Positions 42,264 through 51,954 of a stretch of 64,000 nucleotides of DNA are shown piece by piece (position 1 is the stretch's first letter; each line of letters opens with the position of its first letter). The translations under genes and the position numbers were made by a program. The notes below the pieces were generated by a model. It was not told where the DNA came from. It did not search any database and was given only the letters and a program-made list of their open reading frames with translations. The DNA is from Roseiarcus sp963832305 (lineage in GTDB: Bacteria; Pseudomonadota; Alphaproteobacteria; Rhizobiales; Beijerinckiaceae), in assembly GCA_963832305.1 (NCBI GenBank), contig CAWHTU010000007.1, forward strand, positions 54,968 through 118,967, in the 5' to 3' direction.

Positions 42264-43764
42264 CCGACGCGAGTGGCTGGCAGCCGAGCGGGAAGCGCTA
42301 AGCCGCGTCGATCTCAAGGCCGAGGCGCAGTCGGTCGGACGTGTGGAGGCGATCGCCGACGGGGTCGCACGGGTGTCCGGCCTGCCCGAGGCGCGGCTCG
42401 GGGAGCTCCTGAGCTTCGAGGGCGGACGGATGGGTTACGCCCTGTCGCTCGAGCCCGATACGATCAACGTGGCGATCTTCGACGAGGGCGAAAAGATTGG
42501 CGTCGGCTCGCTCGTCTCGGCGACCGGCGAAGTCGCGCGGACGCCGGTCGGCCCAGGACTGCTCGGCCGGGTCGTCGATCCCCTCGGGCGCCCGCTCGAC
42601 CGGGTAGAGCCAATCGCCGCCGAGGCTTTCCATCCGATCGAGCAGCCGGCGCCGGCGATCATTGATCGTGCTCTCGTCTCCGAACCGGTTGCAACCGGCG
42701 TCCTCGTCGTGGACGCGCTCTTTGCGCTCGGGCGCGGCCAGCGCGAGCTCATCATCGGCGACCGCGCCACCGGCAAGACGGCGATCGCAGTTGCCACGAT
42801 CATCAACCAAAGGCGCACGGACATGATCTGCGTCTATGTCGCGGTCGGCCAGCGCGCAACCGCCGTCGAACGCGTGGTCGAGGCGGCGCGGCAGTTCGGG
42901 GCGCCGGAGCGCTGTGTGTTCGTCGTCGCCTCCGCCGCCGCCTCTGCCGCGCTGCAATGGATCGCCCCTTTCGCCGGCTTCACCATTGCCGAATATTTCC
43001 GCGACCGCGGCGGCCACGCGCTCGTCATCATCGACGACCTCACCAAACACGCTGCGACCCACCGCGAGCTCGCGCTGCTCACCCACGAGCCGCCCGGACG
43101 CGAGGCTTTTCCGGGCGACATTTTCTATGTCCATGCGCGGCTTCTCGAACGCGCGTCGAAGCTCTCGCCCGAGCTCGGCGGCGGATCGTTGACCGCGCTC
43201 CCGATCGCCGAGACGGACGCCGGCAATCTCTCGGCCTACATTCCGACCAACCTCATTTCGATCACCGACGGCCAGATCGTGCTCGATTCGCGCCTCTTCG
43301 CCGCCAACCAGCGGCCCGCGGTTGATGTGGGCCTGAGCGTCAGCCGCGTCGGCGGCAAGGCGCAGGCGCCCGCCTTGCGGACGGCCGCCGGACGGCTGCG
43401 GCTCGATTATTCGCAGTTTCTCGAACTCGAGATGTTCACCCGCTTCGGCGGCATCGCCGACACCCGCGTGCGGGCGACGATCGCGCGTGGCGAGCGTATC
43501 CGCGCGGCGCTCGCCCAGCCGCGCTTCGCGACGCTGAGGCTCGTCGATCAGGTGGCGCTCCTGTCGGCGCTGTCAGAAGGCGTTTTCGATAAAGCGCCGG
43601 TCGCCAAAGTGGGAGAAGCGCGCGCCCGCATCGCTGCGCAGCTCGACGCGCTGGCGCCCGAGGCGGTCGCGGCCATCATGGCGACAGGCGCGTGCCACGA
43701 GGCCCAGCGCGCGAGCCTCATCGCGGCGGTGCGCGCGCTTGTCAGCGCATCCGGGCCATCATGA
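42244..43764 (+). CDS. atpA: N-type ATPase F1 subunit alpha
   Basis: 506 residues. The P-loop is GDRATGKTAIAVATIINQRR. Other alpha features are YVAVGQRATAVERVVEAARQ, DDLTKHAATHRELALLTHEP and PTNLISITDGQIVLDSRLFA. The arginine finger lies in VDVGLSVSRVGGKAQ. Regulatory nucleotide-binding subunit of the F1 head. ATG at 42244 within the atpF end; its own stop overlaps the atpG start (ATGA). Confidence 0.96.
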   Translation: MTASSIDRREWLAAEREALSRVDLKAEAQSVGRVEAIADGVARVSGLPEARLGELLSFEGGRMGYALSLEPDTINVAIFDEGEKIGVGSLVSATGEVARTPVGPGLLGRVVDPLGRPLDRVEPIAAEAFHPIEQPAPAIIDRALVSEPVATGVLVVDALFALGRGQRELIIGDRATGKTAIAVATIINQRRTDMICVYVAVGQRATAVERVVEAARQFGAPERCVFVVASAAASAALQWIAPFAGFTIAEYFRDRGGHALVIIDDLTKHAATHRELALLTHEPPGREAFPGDIFYVHARLLERASKLSPELGGGSLTALPIAETDAGNLSAYIPTNLISITDGQIVLDSRLFAANQRPAVDVGLSVSRVGGKAQAPALRTAAGRLRLDYSQFLELEMFTRFGGIADTRVRATIARGERIRAALAQPRFATLRLVDQVALLSALSEGVFDKAPVAKVGEARARIAAQLDALAPEAVAAIMATGACHEAQRASLIAAVRALVSASGPS

Positions 43765-44633
43765 CCGAGCGGCTCAGCGACGTCGTCGCGCGCATCAGCT
43801 CGGTGCGGCAGCTCTCCTCGGTGATCGGGGCGATGCGAGGAATCGCCGCGGCGCGCGCCCGCGAGGCGCGCGAACGGGTCGAGGGCGTGCGCGCCTATGC
43901 GGCTACCGTTGGCGCCGCGATCGGCCAGGCGCTGGCGCTCGCCGAGGACGGCGGCGCTCCGTCCGGGTCGCGGGAGGGCCGCGACGGTCATCTCGTCATC
44001 GCGTTCTGCGCCGAGCAGGGTTTCGCCGGCATGTTCAACCGCCGGGTCCTCGAGGTCGCCGAACGGCTCCTCAAGGCGGACGGATCGCATCGCAAGGAGC
44101 TCTTCCTGCTCGGCGCGCGCGGGCTCACTGCGGCGGATGAGCGCGGGCTCGCCGTAGGTTGGAGCGCAGCGATGGTCGCCCATGTCGAGGAGGTCGGCGC
44201 GCTGGCCGACCGGGTGACGGAGCAGCTTTATGCTCGGCTCGCATCGGGACGGGGGAGGCGGGTCAGCGTCGTCCACGCCGCGCCGGGTCTCGCCGAAATC
44301 CATGTCGTCGAGCGCACGCTCGCCCCGTTCGACTTCGCCCGATTCCCGCGGGTCAGAAATGCGTCGCCGCCAATCATCTCCATGCCGCCGCAGATCCTGC
44401 TCGCCGAGCTTGCGCAGGAATATGTGTTCGCCGAACTCTGCGAAGCCCTCACACTCAGCCTCGCCGCCGAGAACGAAGCGCGGCTTCGCGCAATGACCGC
44501 GGCCAAGTCCAACGTCACGACGATGTTGGAGGATCTCGTCGGTCGCTCCCGACAGCTACGTCAGGAGGAGATCACCAACGAGATCATCGAACTCGGCGCA
44601 CGGAAGGTGAGGGGGACCCTAACAGTCCGGTGA
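43761..44633 (+). CDS. atpG: N-type ATPase F1 subunit gamma
   Basis: 290 residues from ATG 43761 (MTERLSDVVARISSVRQLSS), overlapping atpA by four bases. The N-terminal and C-terminal helices form the rotor shaft; the latter includes NVTTMLEDLVGRSRQLRQEE then ITNEIIELGARKV, the typical RQxxITxEIxEI ending. The central segment is diverged from ordinary gamma, as expected for N-ATPases. Last gene of the operon. Confidence 0.93.
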   Translation: MTERLSDVVARISSVRQLSSVIGAMRGIAAARAREARERVEGVRAYAATVGAAIGQALALAEDGGAPSGSREGRDGHLVIAFCAEQGFAGMFNRRVLEVAERLLKADGSHRKELFLLGARGLTAADERGLAVGWSAAMVAHVEEVGALADRVTEQLYARLASGRGRRVSVVHAAPGLAEIHVVERTLAPFDFARFPRVRNASPPIISMPPQILLAELAQEYVFAELCEALTLSLAAENEARLRAMTAAKSNVTTMLEDLVGRSRQLRQEEITNEIIELGARKVRGTLTVR

Positions 44634-44689
44634 TGATGTCGCTTTTTGACTGAGCAGTCTTAAGGGCCTCCTCCCTGACGCCAAGCCGG

Positions 44690-45160
44690 ACCAAGCGCGT
44701 GGCGCGCTCGCCGCTGACCCCGACAATGTCGACACGCTCGCCGGATCGGCGCGCGCAGACGTGATCGAGGGCGCGCATTTCTTCGTCAAAGACATGGCCG
44801 TCGCTGTGGCGGCGGCCGGGACGAAATTGACCAAAGCGCTGGCGCTGGTCAGTGACCATGCGCGTGCGCACGCGGTGCTGGGTAACGTCTATATCGCGAC
44901 CAAGTGCGTGGCGGAGGAATGCGAGCATGCGCTCGCGCTCGATCCGAATCTGGCCGACGCTCGCGCCTTGATCGGCGTCGCAAAAATAGTCATCGGTAGC
45001 GCCGAAGAGGCCGAGGCTCATATTCTCGAGGCCCTGCGCCTTAAGCCCGCAGGACACCCTGGGCTACCGGTGGATGTATTACGTCGGACACGCGAAGCTC
45101 CAGATTGGAAGTCACGATAGGCGGTCGGTCTTTTCGGCGGTCGATCGAGACCAATCGTCC
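44690..45160 (+). pseudogene. relic of a cyclase/TPR gene, copy 2
   Basis: The frame reads RALAADPDNVDTLAGSARAD, LTKALALVSDHARAHAVLGN, ATKCVAEECEHALALDPNLA and IGVAKIVIGSAEEAEAHILE. After a shift at about 45048 it continues as SPQDTLGYRWMYYVGHAKLQ. This is the TPR half of the adenylate/guanylate-cyclase-type protein whose larger relic is at 52795-53820. Neither a start nor a catalytic domain is present. It begins about 55 bases after atpG. Confidence 0.7.
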
Positions 45161-45259
45161 AGAAGCCAAAATTGTTGTCGTATGCGACGGCCATTTTTAG
45201 CGCTTTCGTCTCTGCCGGCGGAACCGTGCTAAAGCTAGGCGTGAGAAACGGTGCGGAGA

Positions 45260-45273
45260 TTGATCTGGATCAA
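45260..45273. promoter_or_regulatory. FNR/FixK-type box before the efflux operon
   Basis: TTGAT-ctgg-ATCAA is a perfect match to the FNR/FixK/Anr consensus. It stands 325 bases before the adaptor ATG at 45599. The intervening DNA has no supported gene, only short frames. Activation of the RbbA-type operon at low oxygen is the straightforward reading. Confidence 0.75.
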
Positions 45274-45598
45274 GAGAATATCGATTGAACGAGTTAGCGG
45301 TTCCAAAGGGCGGGCGCGTCCGGTGCCCCGCAGGCCGTTTGCCGCGAAATCGGGCATTCGAGCAGACGGGACAGCACGGACGTTTGGTTGATGAGTATCA
45401 AGGAAGTCCGTTCGGGGACCGCCGATACCCTCCGGCGACGGCGCGGCGCTCGCGTTGCATCGCTGGCGCGCGATGCGAGAGATCCGCCAAAATGACTTAA
45501 CGGTATGCCGCAAATGCGAACTGACGTTGTCTTTCTGTGCGGGTCTGGGGCGGAGACGCAGACTAGCCGTAGCAGCCTTCCGTGTTCGGGTGCCGGTC

Positions 45599-46729
45599 AT
45601 GACTGAAGACGATACTAAGCCCCTGTCATCGATATCTTCGAGCCCCGCCCCAAGCGCGCCCAAATCGTCTCCGACTGGGGAAAACGCGCTTGTTCTCGCC
45701 CCGAATCAACTCCCTTTGGCGCCGAGAGTCCCGCGGCCGGCGCGGCGCAGGCAGCGATGGCGCGCCTTAGTGCTGCTCGGCTTGGCGCTCGCCGCCGCCC
45801 TCGGCGTCGGAGCCTACTGGTGGCGTCTCCAGCAGGGAGGCCTCCCTCCAGGCATCGTGTTTGGCAACGGCAGAATCGAGGCCGACGAGATCGATATCGC
45901 CACCAAGTTCGCCGGCCGGATCGCCGAGATGTTTGCGGACGAAGGAGATATGGTCAAGGCCGGTCAAGTGCTCACGCGGATGGATACTCAAGATCTTGGC
46001 GCGCAGCTCGCCAAGTCTGAGGCTCAAGTCCAACTGGCTCGACACACGCTCGACGAGGCGCACGCGAACGTCGATCTCGACACGACCCAACTGATGTTGG
46101 CGCAGCAGGAGTTCGACCGGACGAACACGCTGGTTGCGCGCGGGTTCGCGACCAATGAGCTGCTGGACCAGCGCCGGCAGGCCTTGAACGGCGCGGTCGC
46201 GGCGCTCAAAGCGGGGAACGAGCGCGTCAGCGAAGCCGAGCGGGCGCTGGACGCAGCCACCCACGACGCGGAGTTCTACAAGGTCAACATCGCCGATAAT
46301 TCGCTGACTGCGCCGCGCGACGGCCGGATACAGTATCGGTTGGCCAATGTCGGAGAGGTGCTTCCGGCGGGGGGTCGAGTCTTCACAATGCTCGATATAC
46401 TCTACGTCTACATGGACATCTATCTGCCGACCACGGAGGCAGGAAAGGTAAAGATCGGCGCCGACGCGCGCATCGTGCTCGACGCCCGGCCAGATCTCGC
46501 AATTCCCGCCAAGGTGGCCTTCATCGCGACGCAGGCGCAGTTCACCCCCAAGACGGTGGAGACTAAGGACGAGCGGGACAAACTGATGTTTCGCATTCGG
46601 GTGAAGATCGACCCCGAGCGCTTGCGCGCGCACGCGCCGGCAGTCAGAAGCGGCCTCCCCGGCGTCGCCTACGTGAAGGCGGATCCGGCGGTCGAATGGC
46701 CGCCCTCATTGCGGAACGTCCCGCCTTGA
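45599..46729 (+). CDS. HlyD-family adaptor of an RbbA-type ABC efflux system (YhiI-like)
   Basis: 376 residues from ATG 45599. A 45-residue proline-rich cytoplasmic leader precedes one membrane helix (ALVLLGLALAAALGVGAYWW). Then the lipoyl half GIVFGNGRIEADEIDIATKF, the coiled coil (AQLAKSEAQVQLARHTLDEA) and the second lipoyl half DNSLTAPRDGRIQYRLANVG. The beta-barrel has IPAKVAFIATQAQFTPKTVE, and QAQFTPKxVET is typical of YhiI/YbhG adaptors. Overlaps the next gene by 34 bases. Links the inner-membrane ABC pump to an outer-membrane channel. Confidence 0.92.
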   Translation: MTEDDTKPLSSISSSPAPSAPKSSPTGENALVLAPNQLPLAPRVPRPARRRQRWRALVLLGLALAAALGVGAYWWRLQQGGLPPGIVFGNGRIEADEIDIATKFAGRIAEMFADEGDMVKAGQVLTRMDTQDLGAQLAKSEAQVQLARHTLDEAHANVDLDTTQLMLAQQEFDRTNTLVARGFATNELLDQRRQALNGAVAALKAGNERVSEAERALDAATHDAEFYKVNIADNSLTAPRDGRIQYRLANVGEVLPAGGRVFTMLDILYVYMDIYLPTTEAGKVKIGADARIVLDARPDLAIPAKVAFIATQAQFTPKTVETKDERDKLMFRIRVKIDPERLRAHAPAVRSGLPGVAYVKADPAVEWPPSLRNVPP

Positions 46730-49464
46730 TTCAGAGCGCTCCCCTCGTCGCCCGAATCGAGGGGATCACGCAGCGCTACGGAAAGGCGATCGCGCTCGAC
46801 CGGGTCGACATCGAAATACCGTCCGGCCGCCTCGCCGGCCTGATTGGCCCAGACGGGGTAGGAAAGTCGACGTTGCTCGGCGTCATATCAGGAGCTCGGC
46901 AGATCCAGACCGGCGCCGCCTTCGTCCTCGACGGCGATATGGCGAACCAGGTCCATCGCACCGCGGTCTGTCCGCGCATCGCCTATATGCCGCAAGGCTT
47001 GGGCAAGAACCTCTACGCCGATCTGACGGTTCGCGAGAACATCGAGTTTTTTGGTCGGCTGTTTGGACAGTCGCGTTCCGAGCGGAAGTCGAGAATCGCT
47101 GAACTGCTCGAGAGCACCGACCTCATGCCGTTCGCCGACCGCCTCGCCCGGAAACTCTCCGGCGGCATGCGGCAAAAGCTGGGCCTCTGCTGCTGCCTGA
47201 TTCACGATCCGGACCTCCTCATCCTCGACGAGCCGACGACCGGCGTCGATCCGCTGTCGCGTCGCCAGTTTTGGGAGCTGATCGATCGCATACGCCTGCG
47301 TCGCCAAGGCATGAGCGTTGTGATCGCTACAGCTTACATGGCGGAGGCCGAGCGGTTTGAATGGCTGGCGGCGATGAGCGCGGGAAAGGTTTTGGCGAGT
47401 GGAACGCCGCGTGAGATCGAAGCGCGCGTTGGCGCGGCGACGTTGGAAGAGGGATTCATCGGGCTCTTGCCTGAAGGCGAACGCGCCGGCCATCGTCGCT
47501 TACACATACCGCCGCGCCGAGCGTTCGACGGCCCCCCCGTCATCGTCGCGCGCGACCTCACTTGCCGGTTCGGCGACTTCAGCGCCGTGGACCGCGTGAA
47601 CTTCACCATCGAGCGCGGCGAAATCTTCGGCTTCGTTGGCTCGAACGGCTGCGGCAAGACGACGACCATGAAGATGCTTGCCGGCCTTCTGAAGCCGACC
47701 GAGGGAGAAGCGCTGCTGTTCGGCGAACCCGTCGCGGACGACATGAGCGCGCGCTATCGCGTGGGCTATATGTCGCAGTCCTTCTCGCTCTACGGCGAGC
47801 TTTCTGTCCGACAGAACCTCGATCTTCACGCTCGCCTGTTCCACATTGCGCCCAAAAAAGCAGAGCAGCGCATCGGCGAGCTCACCGCCTGGTTCGGCCT
47901 GGAAGACTTTCTTGACCAGCTCGCCGCCGACGTTCCGCTCGGCGTGCGCCAACGGCTGTCGCTCGCGGTGGCGATCGTTCACGAGCCCGAAATCCTCATT
48001 CTGGACGAGCCGACTTCCGGGGTCGACCCCCTGGCGCGCGACCAGTTCTGGGAGGCGTTGATCGACCTCTCCCGCAAACGGGGGGTGACGATATTTGTCT
48101 CGACGCACTTCATGAACGAAGCCGAACGGTGCGACCGCATTGCGCTGATGAATTCAGGGCGCGTTCTCGCGATCAACGCGCCGGCGGAGCTGGTGAAGGC
48201 GCGCGGCGCTACGACGCTGGAGGACGCATTCATCGGCTATCTCACGGAGGCGACCGGATCAACCGTCTCGCGCGGCGAGGCGACTCAGCCCGCAGCGAAG
48301 ACCGGCGCGGTCAGGATGCGTATTGACCGCGCCGCGCCGCGGTTCAGCCTTCGGCGCCTGCTAGCCTACTCAATCCGCGAGGCGCTCGAGCTTTCCCGCG
48401 ATCGAATCCGGGTTGGCTTCAGTCTGTTTGGCACCGCATTTTTGATGCTGGTGTTCGGATTCGGCATTTCCACGGACGTCGACAACCTGTCCTTCGCCGT
48501 ACTTGACCGTGACCAGAGCCCCGAGAGCCTCGCCTATCTCGAGGAGCTCCGGGGTTCGAGCTACTTTGTCGAAAAATCGCCTCTCGCCGATTACTCGGAC
48601 CTCGAAAATCGCCTCAGAAGCGGCGCCATCAAGGCCGCCATCGAGATTCCGCCCGACTTTGGCCGCGACATCAAGCGCGGCCGTCCCGCGTGGGTTGGCG
48701 CGTGGATCGACGGCGCGATGCCGTTCCGGGCCGAGACCATCCGGGGATATCTGCAAGGCGTCCACGCGTTGTATCTGACCGATCCGGCCGTCAAGACAAC
48801 CAGTTCCTCGGGGACGCCGCTCGCCCGCATCGTATTGAGGTTCAAATACAATCAGGATTTCGACAGCATATACGCCATGGTCCCTTCAACGCTCGCGCTG
48901 CTGCTCGGCCTCTTCTCCGCGATTCTGATGGCCCTCGGCATCGTTCGCGAAAAGGAACTCGGATCCATCACCAATCTCTATGTCACGCCGGTGACAAGGT
49001 TCGAGTTTCTTATCGGCAAACAGCTTCCCTATGTGGCGGTAGGGCTCATCAATTTCGTAGTGCTGTTCTTGATGGCGCTGTTCGTGTTCCAGGTGCCGCT
49101 GAAAGGCGAGCCTGCGCCGCTGTTCCTGGGCGTGCTGCTCTATGTCACCTCGATGACCGCTTACGGAATGCTGATTTCGGCCTTCACAAGCACGCAGATC
49201 GCCGCGCTTTTCGGCGCGTCGATCCTGACGGTCATCCCGGCGACCCAGTTCTCAGGCATGCTGGCGCCTGTTTCGTCGCTCGCCGGCGGCGCGCGAGTTA
49301 TCGGAAGCACCTTTCCGATGACCTATTTCGTACCGATCTCGGTTGGCGCGTTCACGAAGGGCCTTGGCTTCGCCGATCTCCGCGTCGATCTGGCGATTCT
49401 GTGCCTGTTCGTGCCCGTTTTCACTCTCGCGAACGTTCTCCTGTTGCGCAAACAGGACCGTTAG
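46696..49464 (+). CDS. rbbA: ABC transporter with two ATPase domains fused to an ABC-2 permease (RbbA/YhiH-like)
   Basis: 922 residues. ATPase 1 (about 15-240) has Walker A GPDGVGKSTLL and signature KLSGGMRQKLGLCC with LLILDEPTTGVDP. ATPase 2 (about 275-510) has GSNGCGKTTTMKMLAGLLKP and a degenerate signature, VPLGVRQRLSLAVAIVHEPE, as in other members. The permease part (about 555-920) includes DQSPESLAYLEELRGSSYFV and LGSITNLYVTPVTRFEFLIG with six membrane spans. E. coli RbbA was described as ribosome-associated; genomic context here favours drug or toxin export. Confidence 0.92.
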   Translation: MAALIAERPALIQSAPLVARIEGITQRYGKAIALDRVDIEIPSGRLAGLIGPDGVGKSTLLGVISGARQIQTGAAFVLDGDMANQVHRTAVCPRIAYMPQGLGKNLYADLTVRENIEFFGRLFGQSRSERKSRIAELLESTDLMPFADRLARKLSGGMRQKLGLCCCLIHDPDLLILDEPTTGVDPLSRRQFWELIDRIRLRRQGMSVVIATAYMAEAERFEWLAAMSAGKVLASGTPREIEARVGAATLEEGFIGLLPEGERAGHRRLHIPPRRAFDGPPVIVARDLTCRFGDFSAVDRVNFTIERGEIFGFVGSNGCGKTTTMKMLAGLLKPTEGEALLFGEPVADDMSARYRVGYMSQSFSLYGELSVRQNLDLHARLFHIAPKKAEQRIGELTAWFGLEDFLDQLAADVPLGVRQRLSLAVAIVHEPEILILDEPTSGVDPLARDQFWEALIDLSRKRGVTIFVSTHFMNEAERCDRIALMNSGRVLAINAPAELVKARGATTLEDAFIGYLTEATGSTVSRGEATQPAAKTGAVRMRIDRAAPRFSLRRLLAYSIREALELSRDRIRVGFSLFGTAFLMLVFGFGISTDVDNLSFAVLDRDQSPESLAYLEELRGSSYFVEKSPLADYSDLENRLRSGAIKAAIEIPPDFGRDIKRGRPAWVGAWIDGAMPFRAETIRGYLQGVHALYLTDPAVKTTSSSGTPLARIVLRFKYNQDFDSIYAMVPSTLALLLGLFSAILMALGIVREKELGSITNLYVTPVTRFEFLIGKQLPYVAVGLINFVVLFLMALFVFQVPLKGEPAPLFLGVLLYVTSMTAYGMLISAFTSTQIAALFGASILTVIPATQFSGMLAPVSSLAGGARVIGSTFPMTYFVPISVGAFTKGLGFADLRVDLAILCLFVPVFTLANVLLLRKQDR

Positions 49465-49479
49465 GAAGCCGACTGGCGA

Positions 49480-50604
49480 ATGTGGATGCTCTCTAATATC
49501 TATTGGCTCGGCGTGAAGGAATTGCGCAGCTTCCTGCGCGATTTCGTGCTGCTGGGCCTCGTCATATACTCTTTCTCGCTACTGATCGTCATTCAATCCC
49601 GCAGCTCTTCGCAGGAACTGCATAACGCTTCGATCGCCGTCGTCGACGACGATAAATCAGAGCTGTCGCGCCGCATCGCCCACGCTTTTCTGCCCCCGCT
49701 GTTTCAGCCGCCACGAATGATCGCCGAGCGCGATGTCGTGCCCCTGATGAACGCGGGACGGTACACCTTCGTCATCGACATTCCGCCAAACTTCCAACGG
49801 GACGTGCTGGCTGGGCGCAAGCCGGAGCTGCAGATCGACGTCGACGCGACCGCGATGGTCCAGGCGGGCCTCGGGTCCAATTATACCCAGCAGATCGCGA
49901 CGACGGAGATCTCGGATTTCGTCTCGCGGGCGGAGGGCGTGCCCCTGTCTCCGGTGAACCTCGCGGTGCGCGTCGCGTTCAACCCAAACATCACTACGGC
50001 ATGGTTCACCAGCGTGATGGCTATCATTAATAGCATCACCATGCTGGCGATTGTTTTGGCCGGCGCGGCGATCGTGCGCGAGCGCGAGCACGGCACTATG
50101 GACCACCTTCTCGTCATGCCGCTGTCGCCTTTCGAAATTGCGATGTCCAAAGTGTGGGCCAACGGCCTCGTCATTACCGTGGCGGTCGGTTTGTCTCTTT
50201 ATCTCGTGGTGCGGGGCTTTCTGAGCGTTCCGATCGCCGGCTCGATACCGCTGTTCATGCTTGGCGTGGTGATCTACCTGTTCTTCGCCACCGCAATCGG
50301 CATTTTTCTCGGCACCATAGCGCAGTCGATGCCGCAACTCGGGCTCCTCTATATGTTAGTCTTTCTCCCCCTGAACTTGCTCTCGGGCGCGAATACGCCC
50401 CTCGAAAGCATGCCTCCGTGGCTTGCGACGATCATGCAGGCCTCCCCGTCGACTCATTTCGTTTCGTTCGCGCAATCGATCCTCTATCGCGGCGCTGGGA
50501 TCGACGTCGTATGGCCGCAATTCGTTCTTGTCTCGTTGATCGGCGGGCTGTTCTTCGGACTGGCGATCATGCGCTTCCGTTCTGTTGTCGCTCAGACGGC
50601 ATAG
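49480..50604 (+). CDS. ABC-2 type permease (YhhJ-like)
   Basis: 374 residues. One N-terminal span (DFVLLGLVIYSFSLLIVIQS), a large periplasmic loop with NASIAVVDDDKSELSRRIAH and YTFVIDIPPNFQRDVLAGRK, then five C-terminal spans. REREHGTMDHLLVMPLSPFE, the ABC-2 signature, is present. ATG at 49480, 15 bases after rbbA, so the third gene of the adaptor-RbbA-permease operon. Same order as yhiI-rbbA-yhhJ. Confidence 0.92.
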   Translation: MWMLSNIYWLGVKELRSFLRDFVLLGLVIYSFSLLIVIQSRSSSQELHNASIAVVDDDKSELSRRIAHAFLPPLFQPPRMIAERDVVPLMNAGRYTFVIDIPPNFQRDVLAGRKPELQIDVDATAMVQAGLGSNYTQQIATTEISDFVSRAEGVPLSPVNLAVRVAFNPNITTAWFTSVMAIINSITMLAIVLAGAAIVREREHGTMDHLLVMPLSPFEIAMSKVWANGLVITVAVGLSLYLVVRGFLSVPIAGSIPLFMLGVVIYLFFATAIGIFLGTIAQSMPQLGLLYMLVFLPLNLLSGANTPLESMPPWLATIMQASPSTHFVSFAQSILYRGAGIDVVWPQFVLVSLIGGLFFGLAIMRFRSVVAQTA

Positions 50605-50611
50605 GCGCCAG

Positions 50612-51098
50612 CGTGCGGCTTTTTCTGCCGCTTGCGGACCCCGTCGAGGGAGCCGTGGAGACCGCCTTCCGCGGCGTTCGCCCCGGCGCGATGCCTGGCG
50701 GAACCGAAACCATTCTGGTCGTCGAAGACGATGCTCGGGTGCGCAGGGTGACGAGCGCCCGCCTCAGGAGCCTCGGATATCAGGTCGTAGAGGCGGATAG
50801 TGCGGCGGCCGCCCTGAGCTTGCTCGTCGGCCACGCGGAAATCGCGATGATCTTCACCGACATCGTGATGCCCGGAGGAATGACCGGCGACGAAATGGCG
50901 GAAGCCGCGCTCGCCTTGAGGCCGAATGTCAAGATGCTGTTTACCTCAGGCTACGCCGAGCCGGCCGTCGCGAAGACGCGAAGCGAAGCGGGCGCCTGGC
51001 TCCAGAAGCCCTACACGGCGGGCGAACTCGCGCAGAAGGTTCGCGCTACGCTGGGCGCCATCTCCGCGAACATCTCTCCCAGATGGCGTTCCAACTAG
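50612..51098 (+). pseudogene. tail of a hybrid histidine kinase with intact receiver domain
   Basis: GTG 50612 reads VRLFLPLADPVEGAVETAFR, the last strand of a histidine-kinase ATPase domain. A complete receiver domain follows: ILVVEDDARVRRVTSARLRS, FTDIVMPGGMTGDEMAEAAL (phospho-Asp in TDI), MLFTSGYAEPAVAKT and WLQKPYTAGELAQKVRATLG. Everything upstream of the kinase end is missing. From ATG 50691 the receiver could be made alone as a single-domain response regulator of about 135 residues. I call it a truncated gene that may still be expressed. Confidence 0.65.
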
Positions 51099-51114
51099 AC
51101 GTCATGTTCGCGGG

Positions 51115-51930
51115 CAGACATACGGCATTCTCCGCGGCGCGATCGGGGTCGGCGCGGTCGGGGGGGGTCGCTGGCGCTGAAATGGCTCAAGGACGAACTC
51201 GGCCCGGACCGCTGGGTTGTAGCGGGTCAGTCGGCGCAGCATTCGCCCTCATCCTTATCGGCCTCGCATACGAGCCCATTACGGCCATCTGTGCATGTCT
51301 CCTCGGCGGCGCGTCATTGACCGTGGTGCTGACGAAGCTCTATGGATCGGCGCAGGTCGCGCTGCCCCGATTGGGCGCGAGGCCGCGGGCTCGCGGTATT
51401 CCTGACCTTCACCTTCGGCGCGACGACCGTCGGCAGCGCTGTCTGGGGAAGCTCTCCGCGATCGAAGGGCTGCCAATCGCCTATTTCGTCGCGGGGGCGA
51501 GCGTAGTTTCGGAATCCCGCTCACCTGGCGCTGGAAACCTTAGACAGGCGTCGGGATCGATTTCTCCCCCGCCACGCATTGGCGCGCCCTGACGGTCGCA
51601 AAAGGTCGAGAACAACCGAGGGCCGGTTCTTGCGGTGGTCGAATATCGCGCCGCGAACCGTGCGGAGTTTCTGGGCGCGGTCGACGAACTCGGACGCGCG
51701 CGAAGGCGCGACGGGGTATGCCTAGGGCGTCTACGAAGACGTGGCCGAGGTCGGGCGCTTTATAAAGACGTTCGCTATCGAATCATGGCTCGAGGTCATG
51801 CATTACCGGGAACGGGTGACCAACGCCGACGAGGTGCTCTTGACCAAGGGGCGCCGAGTGCTCGTGAGCCGCAAAGAGTCACGCTTTCAGGTTCTCCAGA
51901 GCGCCCTCAGCCGGAAGGCTGAGGGCGTCG
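51115..51930 (+). pseudogene. decayed MFS_3 transporter with C-terminal ABM-like domain
   Basis: Pieces of one protein appear in order across several frames: YGILRGAIGVGAVGGG, then SLALKWLKDELGPDRWVVAG, SVGAAFALILIGLAYEPITA, RGLAVFLTFTFGATTVGSAV and KLSAIEGLPIAYFVAGASVV. The tail follows with VLAVVEYRAANRAEFLGAVD, RRDG and WLEVMHYRERVTNADEVLL. This is the second half of an enterobactin-exporter-like MFS protein with its small ABM-like tail. At least four frameshifts are needed, so it is clearly dead. The first half is absent. Confidence 0.75.
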
Positions 51931-51954
51931 AAGCTTCAGCGATTCGGGGACCGA

